A stretch of DNA of 35,950 bases from an uncultured Eubacteriales bacterium (GTDB lineage Bacteria; Bacillota; Clostridia; TANB77; CAG-508): assembly GCA_902492015.1 (NCBI GenBank), contig CABUJR010000015.1, positions 1 through 35,950 on the forward strand. Reading direction: 5' to 3'. Below are positions 14,816 to 21,529 of this stretch, piece by piece. The translations under genes and the position numbers were made by a program. The notes under the pieces are model-generated. The model saw only the letters and a program-made list of their open reading frames with translations, did not search any database and was not told where the DNA came from. Each line of letters starts with the position of its first letter. The first letter of the stretch is position 1.

Positions 14816-16402
14816 TTATTTACTTTGTTCTTCTAAATATTCATCATAAGTACATTCTCTTACTATAACATTGTTATTACTAATATCTATTATCTTATTT
14901 GCAACTGTCTGTGTTAATTGATGATCATGTGATGTAAATAATAATATTCCCTTATATTTTTGCATTCCATCATTTAATGCTGTAATTGACTCCATATCTA
15001 GATGGTTTGTTGGTTCATCAAATATTAAAAAGTTTGCACCAGAAAGCATTAATTTTGAAAGCACACATCTTACTTTCTCTCCTCCTGATAGTACTGTAAC
15101 TTTTTTTAATGCTTCTTCTCCAGAGAAAAGCATTCTTCCTAAGAAACTTCTTACATAAGTTTCATCTGGGTCTTTTGAATATTGACGAAGCCAATCAGTT
15201 ATACTCATATCTTGTTCAAATAAATAATTATTATCTTTTGGAAAATAATCTTTAGTTATTGTTGTTCCCCAGATTAATTCACCTTCATCTGGTTCTATTT
15301 CTCCAGCAATTATTTGGAATAAAACAGTTTTTGCTATTTCATTATCTGATAAAAGAGCTATTTTATCCTCTCTTTTTACTGTAAAACTAATATTATCTAA
15401 GACTTTTTCTCCATTTATAGTTTTTGATATATTTTTAACTTCTAAAATTTCTTTTCCTTGTTCTCTATCTGGTTTAAAATCTATATAAGGGTATTTTCTA
15501 TTAGATGGTTTTATTTCATCTAATTCAATTTTTTCTAAGGACTTCTTTCTAGAAGTAGCTTGTTTTGATTTTGAAGCATTTGCACTAAATCTAGCAATAA
15601 ATTCTTGAAGTTCTTTAATTCTTTCTTCTTTTTTCTTATTTGCCTCTTTCATTTGTTTTAAGGCAAGCTGACTAGATTCATACCAGAAATCATAATTTCC
15701 AGGATAAACTTTAATTTTTCCAAAATCCACATCTGCTATATGTGTACAAACTTTATTTAAAAAGTATCTATCATGAGATACAACAATTACAGTATTCTCA
15801 AAATCAATTAGGAAATCTTGTAACCAATTAATTGTTTTTATATCCAAGTCATTAGTAGGCTCGTCTAATAAAAGAACATCTGGATTACCAAACAATGCTT
15901 GTGCTAAAAGTACTTTAACTTTATCTTTAGCTTCTATTTCACTCATATATTTATAATGTAAATCTGTATCTATTCCTAAATCATTTAAAAGTTTAGCTGC
16001 ATCAGATTCTGCATTCCAGCCATCAAGCTCTGCAAATCTTTCCTCAAGTTTTGCTGCTTTCATACCGTCTTCTTCTGAAAAGTCTGGTTTAGAATATATA
16101 GCATCTTTTTCTTTCATTATTTTATAAAGTTCACTATTTCCCATCATAACAGTATCTATAACTGTATATCCTTCAAAAGCATAGTGGTCTTGTTTTAAAA
16201 CAGATAATCTTTCACCTTTGTCTAAAATAACTTCTCCTTTATTTGGTTCTATCTCTCCTGATAAAATTTTTAGAAAAGTTGATTTTCCAGCACCATTTGC
16301 TCCTATTAAACCATAACAATTTCCTTTTGTAAATTTAATAGTTACATCTTCAAAAAGTACTCTTTTTCCAAATCTTAAAGTTACACCATTTGATAAAAGC
16401 AT
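14816..16402 (-). CDS. ABC-F family ATPase, YkpA/YbiT type
   Basis: A 528-aa soluble protein with two ABC domains and no membrane span. Domain 1 has Walker A GANGAGKS (34-41) and Walker B LLLLDEPTNDLD (around 177-187). The linker with the ABC-F helical arm follows (KKKEERIKELQEFIARFSAN), then domain 2 with SGGEKVRC and LIFDEPTNHLDMES. Two sites are unusual compared with textbook ABC proteins: domain 1 has SEIEAKDK where LSGGE is expected, and the domain 2 Walker A reads LLSDNEIAKT. From memory, similar deviations occur in Bacillota YkpA, so they look like a family trait. ABC-F proteins act on the ribosome; some give antibiotic resistance, but this type is generally housekeeping. Confidence 0.9.
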   Translation of the reverse strand: MLLSNGVTLRFGKRVLFEDVTIKFTKGNCYGLIGANGAGKSTFLKILSGEIEPNKGEVILDKGERLSVLKQDHYAFEGYTVIDTVMMGNSELYKIMKEKDAIYSKPDFSEEDGMKAAKLEERFAELDGWNAESDAAKLLNDLGIDTDLHYKYMSEIEAKDKVKVLLAQALFGNPDVLLLDEPTNDLDIKTINWLQDFLIDFENTVIVVSHDRYFLNKVCTHIADVDFGKIKVYPGNYDFWYESSQLALKQMKEANKKKEERIKELQEFIARFSANASKSKQATSRKKSLEKIELDEIKPSNRKYPYIDFKPDREQGKEILEVKNISKTINGEKVLDNISFTVKREDKIALLSDNEIAKTVLFQIIAGEIEPDEGELIWGTTITKDYFPKDNNYLFEQDMSITDWLRQYSKDPDETYVRSFLGRMLFSGEEALKKVTVLSGGEKVRCVLSKLMLSGANFLIFDEPTNHLDMESITALNDGMQKYKGILLFTSHDHQLTQTVANKIIDISNNNVIVRECTYDEYLEEQSK

Positions 16403-16434
16403 TATAAAAACCTCCTAATTATTTTAACCATATT

Positions 16435-16463
16435 ATTATACCTTATTTTTATTTATATTTCAA
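16435..16463 (-). promoter_or_regulatory. Promoter of the ABC-F gene
   Basis: TTGAAA (16458-16463) and TATAAT (16435-16440) on the minus strand with a 17-base spacer, followed by a short leader with AGGAGG. Confidence 0.8.
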
Positions 16464-16522
16464 ATGTTTTCTGAAATTTATATTATATTACATTGTTATT
16501 ATTTTATTAATTATTATACTCT

Positions 16523-16551
16523 TTGACTTATGTAAACAGAAGTGGTATAAT
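16523..16551 (+). promoter_or_regulatory. Promoter of the inverted-repeat-bounded 100-aa gene
   Basis: TTGACT (16523-16528) and TATAAT (16546-16551) with a 17-base spacer. The expected transcript begins with a hairpin GTTTGA-GTAA-TCAAAC (16560-16575) and has a leader of nearly 100 bases. Confidence 0.85.
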
Positions 16552-16654
16552 ATGTATATGTTTGAGTAATCAAACTAATATTGAAAATTGAATAAGGATT
16601 TCTAGTTCAGATTGGGTTTTGATGTGCTCCGGATTATTGAAGGAGTGATGTACA

Positions 16655-16957
16655 ATGGAAAAAAATTTAGAAGAAATACAAATTATAAACCATTTAATTC
16701 AAAAACACATTGAAACCATAAAAAGTGAAGACGTAAAAAGACAAGATAAAGAACTTAATTATTTACTTATTAAAGAAGCTGTAGAAGCTTTAGTCAGAGA
16801 ATACAAAAAATCCACTAACCCCCGTACTAAAAAATACTTAAAAAAATCAATAATTGAAGTTAATGAAACCTTGTTTGCTTACTTGATTAATTACAATAGA
16901 TATGACAACAAGATCTTAGAGCTTTATGCGATGCTCGACGAGTTTATATATAACTAA
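16655..16957 (+). CDS. Orphan 100-aa helical protein inside inverted repeats
   Basis: I do not recognise this family. The ATG has AAGGAG nine bases upstream, and both promoter and terminator are strong, so it is very likely expressed. The protein is soluble and predicted all-helical, rich in Lys, Glu, Ile and Leu. An amphipathic first half (IQIINHLIQKHIETIK) is followed by a basic stretch KKSTNPRTKKYLKKS at about residues 51-65 and an aromatic C-terminal helix. It lacks cysteine and histidine clusters or any known catalytic motif. The tight framing by inverted repeats suggests a transferable or structurally regulated unit. It could be a small nucleic-acid-binding regulator, but no evidence beyond charge supports this. 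Confidence 0.8.
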   Translation: MEKNLEEIQIINHLIQKHIETIKSEDVKRQDKELNYLLIKEAVEALVREYKKSTNPRTKKYLKKSIIEVNETLFAYLINYNRYDNKILELYAMLDEFIYN

Positions 16958-16964
16958 TGAAATG

Positions 16965-17017
16965 AAAAAAGTCTTCCTTAAAATCTGAACCTACCCGGGA
17001 TCAGTAGAAGACTTTTT
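16965..17017 (+). terminator. Terminator of the 100-aa gene with a large structured loop
   Basis: AAAAAAGTCTTC pairs with GAAGACTTTTTT across a 29-base loop. The loop contains AATCTGAAC (16982-16990), perfectly complementary to GTTCAGATT (16605-16613) in the 5' leader of the same transcript. Confidence 0.8.
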
Positions 17018-17121
17018 TACAAAAAATTCCGGAGCACATCAAAATTCAAAATGAATTTTGATGTCCTTATTCATATTATAATAAATTGTTTTTTAAAAGT
17101 CAATTATTTAACTTATCTTAT

Positions 17122-17164
17122 AATAAAGACCATATATAGATATCTATATATGGTTTATTTTTTT
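17122..17164 (+). terminator. Palindromic stem with T run
   Basis: A perfect 26-base palindrome (17129-17154, beginning ACCATATATAG) is followed by TTTATTTTTTT. It could terminate read-through from upstream. The bases from 17165 to the promoter at 17212 show nothing else. Confidence 0.6.
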
Positions 17165-17211
17165 ATAAATTATTCTTTTATGTCATTTTTATATCATTTC
17201 CATTAATATAC

Positions 17212-17254
17212 TTGATGTTTTTCAAAATTAAATATACAATATAGATATATTGTA
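17212..17254 (+). promoter_or_regulatory. Promoter with an overlapping operator-like palindrome
   Basis: TTGATG (17212-17217) and TACAAT (17235-17240) with a 17-base spacer drive the 210-aa gene. The -10 is the left arm of an inverted repeat TACAATATA-GA-TATATTGTA (17235-17254), the right place for a dimeric repressor. Confidence 0.65.
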
Positions 17255-17274
17255 TAAAGGGGAGGAATATATTT

Positions 17275-17907
17275 ATGGGAAAATTAGATAATGAACATGA
17301 TTCTCAGGATAATGCTACCTTTATGCAAGATGACTTAGATACTTCTTTTGAAGTTAAAGAATCATTATTTGATAAAATAAAATCAGCTTTAACAAGACCA
17401 CGACTTGGTCCTGGAAATAATGTAAAAACAACAAATATGAGCTTTAATTCTTGGAGTATTAGATCTACTTTTCGTAAAGCTCTTGAAGCTGTTTCAAATG
17501 GAATGTCTAATATGATGAGAAAAAAAGAACCAGAAATAAAAAATGGATTTTCTACTGTAATAATAGGAAAAGAGGAAAAAACTAAACCTAAGGATTTAGG
17601 TGTTGATGAAAAAGAAAATGATCAAACACCAAGAATTTTTGCTGGAAATATTTTTGATTCAAAAACAACAGCTAAAGTTCCTGCCACTCCAGATTTATTA
17701 GTTGGGAATACACATATGCAAAAATCAGAAGCTTTAAAAACAGAAAATCTAGAGGTAGATGAGGAAACTTTACTAAAAGATGATGATAGACAAAAAACAC
17801 CTCAAACTCAAGATAAAGAAAATGCTAAGTCTTCTCTTAAAGCTGAAGTTATCAATACTGGAAATAAAGAACAAGAAAAACAAACAGAAGAAGATAGAAG
17901 TATTTAA
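17275..17907 (+). CDS. Orphan 210-aa hydrophilic, probably disordered protein
   Basis: I do not recognise this protein. It starts at ATG with a GGGGAGG ribosome binding site. It lacks hydrophobic segments, signal peptide and cysteine. Residues 1-40 are acidic with an amphipathic helix (SLFDKIKSALTRPRLG), and residues 55-85 form a mildly basic helix (WSIRSTFRKALEAVSNGMSN). The rest is Lys/Glu/Asp/Thr/Gln-rich low-complexity sequence that should be unstructured. Promoter, operator-like repeat and terminator frame it as a single-gene transcript. Composition matches the surrounding genome. A scaffold or secretion-independent stress role is possible, but there is no evidence for a particular function. 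Confidence 0.75.
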   Translation: MGKLDNEHDSQDNATFMQDDLDTSFEVKESLFDKIKSALTRPRLGPGNNVKTTNMSFNSWSIRSTFRKALEAVSNGMSNMMRKKEPEIKNGFSTVIIGKEEKTKPKDLGVDEKENDQTPRIFAGNIFDSKTTAKVPATPDLLVGNTHMQKSEALKTENLEVDEETLLKDDDRQKTPQTQDKENAKSSLKAEVINTGNKEQEKQTEEDRSI

Positions 17908-17935
17908 AAACCTAATTATAATAAAATTTTATATA

Positions 17936-17970
17936 AAAAATCCTAGTCGTCAGTTACTAGGATTTTTGTT
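17936..17970 (+). terminator. Terminator of the 210-aa orphan
   Basis: A 12-bp perfect stem AAAAATCCTAGT/ACTAGGATTTTT (17936-17947 and 17956-17967) with an 8-base loop, then T bases. From here to 18130 I see only AT-rich spacer. Confidence 0.9.
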
Positions 17971-18142
17971 TTATATGAATAAGTTTAATTGATATTTTAT
18001 TTCTAAAAAATATTTTCCTCTAATATTTAAATAATAAAAAATAATTTGTTATTAATATTTATTATATCCTATTTTTCAGTAAAAAACAATTCTTTTATTT
18101 TTTCTATATTTTCTATATAATTCATAGTGTGAGGTGATTATT

Positions 18143-19576
18143 TTGAATAAAAATTATGATTTAATAATTGTTGGTGCAGGACCAAGTGGAGTTTTTACTG
18201 CTTATGAACTAATTGAACTTGGAATTGCCAAAAATAAGAAAATCCTTATTATTGAACAAGGAAAACCAGTTGAAAAAAGATATTGTCCTGTTGAAAAAAC
18301 TGGAAAATGCACAAAATGTAAACCTTATTGTAACATTACAAGTGGGTTTTCTGGAGCTGGTGCTTTTTCTGACGGAAAACTTACTTTACCTAATAAAGAT
18401 AGTAATACTATTGAAGTTGGAGGTATTTTAGATAAATATCTTGGAGTTGAAGAAACAAAAAAACTTATGTATTACACTGATGATATTTATCTTAAATTCG
18501 GTGCAGATACTAAGCTTGAAGGATTAGAATATCAAAATGAGATTAACGAGATTTCAGAAAAAGCAAAAGAAAATGGAATTATTTTAGCTAATTGTCCTAT
18601 TAGACATTTAGGAACAGAAAAAAGTCATGAATTATATAAAAAAATCCAAGATTATCTTCTAGAAAATAATATAGAAATTATATTTAATTCTCATACAAAA
18701 GATTTGATAATCGAAAATAACACAATTTCTGGAGTAATTGTGGAAAGCTTAGAAACATCTGATTTAACTTCATACTTTTCTAAAAATGTTGTTTTAGGTA
18801 TCGGACGAAAAGGTGCTGATTGGCTTGCTAAAATGTGTGAAAAACATTCTATTAAAAATCGTGCTGGAATTGTTGATATTGGAGTTAGATACGAACTTCC
18901 AGATTCAACTATGAAAGATATAAATAAATATCTTTATGAAGGTAAATTTGTTGGACATCTTCCTCCTTATAAAGATAAAGTTAGAACTTTCTGTCAGAAT
19001 CCAAGTGGTTTTGTTGCAAATGAAGTTTATGATAATAATCTTACTTTGGTAAATGGACATTCCTATAAAGATAAAAAAAGTACTAATACTAATTTGGCAA
19101 TTCTTGCTTCACATCACTTTAGTGATCCTTTTGAAGAGCCAATTAAATATGGTATAAATATTGCTGAAAATGCTAATCAACTTGGAAAAGGAAATGTTCT
19201 AGTTCAGCGTCTTGGTGATATATTAAATGGAAAACGTACCTGGGAAAAAGATTTAAAAACAAATAGTGTTGTTCCAACATTAAAAACAGCTGTTGCCGGA
19301 GATATTACTTATGCTATTGGTTATAGAACTATGACAGATATTTTAGAATTTATTAAAGCAATGGACAAAGTTATTCCTGGATTTGCTCATCCAGATAATC
19401 TTTTATATGCTGCAGAAATAAAATTCTATTCAAATGAATTAATTATAGATAACAATTTTCAAACTAGTGTTAATGGTTTATTCTCTATTGGTGATGGTGG
19501 AGGATTAACTCGTGGTCTTATTATGGCTTCTAGCAGTGGAGTGCAAATGGCAAGAATATTAAGTAAAATAATATAA
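18143..19576 (+). CDS. COG2509-type FAD-dependent dehydrogenase
   Basis: The TTG at 18143 is the likely start because GAGGTGA lies 6 bases upstream; the earlier GTG at 18134 lies inside that site. This gives 477 aa. The N-terminus is a Rossmann FAD-binding motif (DLIIVGAGPSGVFTAYE). A cysteine-rich loop follows (CPVEKTGKCTKCKPYC, about residues 50-65), then FSGAGAFSDGKL, which is typical of this poorly characterised family. The C-terminal FAD motif GLFSIGDGGGLTRG is near residue 452. The four cysteines could bind a metal or iron-sulfur cluster, or be redox active. The substrate is unknown. Related proteins are often annotated as uncharacterised FAD-dependent dehydrogenases. It stands alone between orphan genes. 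Confidence 0.88.
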   Translation: MNKNYDLIIVGAGPSGVFTAYELIELGIAKNKKILIIEQGKPVEKRYCPVEKTGKCTKCKPYCNITSGFSGAGAFSDGKLTLPNKDSNTIEVGGILDKYLGVEETKKLMYYTDDIYLKFGADTKLEGLEYQNEINEISEKAKENGIILANCPIRHLGTEKSHELYKKIQDYLLENNIEIIFNSHTKDLIIENNTISGVIVESLETSDLTSYFSKNVVLGIGRKGADWLAKMCEKHSIKNRAGIVDIGVRYELPDSTMKDINKYLYEGKFVGHLPPYKDKVRTFCQNPSGFVANEVYDNNLTLVNGHSYKDKKSTNTNLAILASHHFSDPFEEPIKYGINIAENANQLGKGNVLVQRLGDILNGKRTWEKDLKTNSVVPTLKTAVAGDITYAIGYRTMTDILEFIKAMDKVIPGFAHPDNLLYAAEIKFYSNELIIDNNFQTSVNGLFSIGDGGGLTRGLIMASSSGVQMARILSKII

Positions 19577-19625
19577 TAAATTTAGTATATAAAACACTAA
19601 AAGTTATTATTTTATTTATTGTAAA

Positions 19626-19653
19626 TTCTAAAATTTTTATAAGAATTTTAGAA
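19626..19653 (+). other. Inverted repeat after the flavoprotein gene
   Basis: TTCTAAAATT and AATTTTAGAA (19626-19635, 19644-19653) form a 10-bp AT-rich stem with no long T run. It may act as a weak terminator or as an mRNA 3'-end protector. Confidence 0.4.
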
Positions 19654-19669
19654 CTTTATATAGTTTCAC

Positions 19670-19704
19670 GTATAAAAAAGACATGGCAAATTTGCTATGT
19701 CTTT
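19670..19704 (-). terminator. Terminator of the 604-aa gene, overlapping its stop
   Basis: AAAGACAT (19677-19684) pairs with ATGTCTTT (19697-19704), with a GCAAATTTGC palindrome in the centre and a T run on the minus strand. The stem begins inside the stop codon region. Confidence 0.8.
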
Positions 19705-21517
19705 ATTCTCTTTCTTCATTCACTCTTAAGGTTTCTGTTAAAAATTCATCAATAGAATTTGCATTTACTTGAAAACCTTTTCCACTTGCTAAATGATATT
19801 TAGCTTTATAATATTCGGCAAGTTGTGATAATCCTTTATATTGTGAAGCAAGCAATACGTCTATTCCTGCTTTATTTTTTTCTATATAAGGAACAAATTT
19901 TAAAGGTTGAGATTTTACTTTTTCTTCTCTAAGTAATTTTCCGGCCATCGCTCGTAAATAACTAATACTCATTGATGAATCTTTTTTATCTGTAAACTCA
20001 TATCTTAAATAATTTTCTTCTGTTTCATCTATCAATTCTGTTGGTAAATTAAATCTTAGTGTTCTTTCTAAAAGCCTCTTGATTTTTTCTCTATTTTCAA
20101 AGGACATTTTAGCAATATCTATTACATTTCCATTTTTATCAATTTTAAATGTAGCATAACCTCCTAAAGCTCCTTCTACAAGCCTTGGCATTCCATAATC
20201 TTCAGCTTTTTGTTGAAGTTCTTTTACTCTATTTTGTGTTGTAAATTGATTTGCATTTGTTACCATAAAAAGACTTAATCTTACACCTGTTTTATCTTCA
20301 TAAGCTTTTAATGATTTAAAAAACTCATTTACCTTTCTTGTTCCAATATCTTTAGCTAAATTTGTATTATCTTTTCCAAACCAAAAAAATATTACTGGCT
20401 TTACTAATTCTCTTGCTGCTACTATGTTCTTTTGTAAAACAACTTCTTGTCCCATCTTTCCAGTAGAGCCTTCTTTTTCTCCAATTATTCTATCACGTTC
20501 AGCTTTTTCTTGAGCCTTTTTTAATTCTTCTATAGCTTTTCTTTGTCTTTCTTCAAATTCTTCAGCACGTTTTCTACTTTCAGCTAATTGCCTTTGTCTT
20601 AATTCTTCTCTTTCCCTAATTCTTCTTAGTTTTTCTTCCCCTATTTTTAAAGAAGTCATTTCTGCATATCTTTTTTCTAAATCATTTAATTCATTTTCAA
20701 GCTCTTTCAAATCACTTTGCTCTGATTCCGATTCTGACATATCTGAATAATAATCTATTATTTTTCCAAATGATTTTTTTAAAGTCTTATTTACAATCGT
20801 CAAATTTTCAATTATATCTCTATAATCTTCTGTTGAAAAATATTTAGAATTCATTATAAACTCTCTATATATTCTTCGATCTCCACTTTTTACTGAATGT
20901 TCTTTTTCTTTCATATATTCTTCAATTCTTAGCTTTTTACTTTTCTTAAAATTCATTAGTGACATTAAAAATGATTTACCAAAACAAAAAAATTCTCCTC
21001 TTATATACTGGTTTTCAAATCCATTATACATTTGATTAAGAAATACTAAATCACGCATATCTTCATCTGTAAATTCTCCATCAGGTTTAAAAGCATCTCT
21101 CATATCTGCTATTTTTTGTATATCTAAAAATCTATAATATTTTTTTATTAATTCTCGTATTATAGTAAATTTTTGAGCATTAGAAAGAGCTTTAAACTTT
21201 TCTAATGAATATTCTGAAGGAACAAGTCCCATATATTTCCATGCTTTCTCGTTTCTTATTGATGTTACTAAATTTGTAAAACACTCTTCAAGTACTGTTT
21301 CTAAATCTTTTTCAAAAGCTTTTACTTTTTCTGGAGTTTTAGACATACTCAATAAATTAGTTACTTGGCTTGAAATAAGAAAATTATCTTGTATTTTACC
21401 AACAGCTCTATATTTTGGGCGACCTTTTAAAGGTCTAGCCATATCTAATTTCTTTTTAAAATCAGATATATCTAAACTTCCATTTTTATATGCAGTTACA
21501 ATTTCTTCATATTCCAT
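19703..21517 (-). CDS. Orphan 604-aa coiled-coil protein coupled to PcrA
   Basis: I do not recognise this as a named family. Residues 1-260 are helical and charged. Residues 268-345 are a long Arg/Glu/Lys-rich coiled coil (EELRQRQLAESRKRAEEFEE). Residues from about 365 to the end form an alpha/beta domain with hydrophobic strands VKPVIFFWFG, RLSLFMVTNAN and GGYATFKIDKNG, and a late KGLSQLAEYYKAKY segment. That order loosely recalls the C-terminal half of Cof-type HAD phosphatases, but no catalytic DxD motif is visible, so it may be inactive or unrelated. It starts 12 bases after the pcrA stop with only a weak ribosome binding site and is very probably co-transcribed. This suggests a DNA repair or replication role; that is inference from context alone. 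Confidence 0.8.
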   Translation of the reverse strand: MEYEEIVTAYKNGSLDISDFKKKLDMARPLKGRPKYRAVGKIQDNFLISSQVTNLLSMSKTPEKVKAFEKDLETVLEECFTNLVTSIRNEKAWKYMGLVPSEYSLEKFKALSNAQKFTIIRELIKKYYRFLDIQKIADMRDAFKPDGEFTDEDMRDLVFLNQMYNGFENQYIRGEFFCFGKSFLMSLMNFKKSKKLRIEEYMKEKEHSVKSGDRRIYREFIMNSKYFSTEDYRDIIENLTIVNKTLKKSFGKIIDYYSDMSESESEQSDLKELENELNDLEKRYAEMTSLKIGEEKLRRIREREELRQRQLAESRKRAEEFEERQRKAIEELKKAQEKAERDRIIGEKEGSTGKMGQEVVLQKNIVAARELVKPVIFFWFGKDNTNLAKDIGTRKVNEFFKSLKAYEDKTGVRLSLFMVTNANQFTTQNRVKELQQKAEDYGMPRLVEGALGGYATFKIDKNGNVIDIAKMSFENREKIKRLLERTLRFNLPTELIDETEENYLRYEFTDKKDSSMSISYLRAMAGKLLREEKVKSQPLKFVPYIEKNKAGIDVLLASQYKGLSQLAEYYKAKYHLASGKGFQVNANSIDEFLTETLRVNEERE

Positions 21518-21529
21518 AATTAAAACTTT

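Larger units (their letters stand above)
16589..17073. repeat. Pair of about 45-bp imperfect inverted repeats enclosing one gene
   Basis: The left arm 16589-16633 and right arm 17028-17073 are inverted copies. The outer 10 bases (TGAATAAGGA) and inner 17 bases (TTTTGATGTGCTCCGGA) match perfectly, and the middle is only partly alike. Within the right arm, 17036-17047 and 17053-17064 also form a perfect 12-bp local hairpin. The unit of 485 bp holds one gene and its terminator. No clear target-site duplication is visible. Confidence 0.8.

Noticed and set aside
14816..16402. Damaged ABC-F gene because of odd signature and Walker A sequences
   Set aside because: The frame is intact and both Walker B regions are normal. 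Similar deviations are what I recall from YkpA-type proteins.
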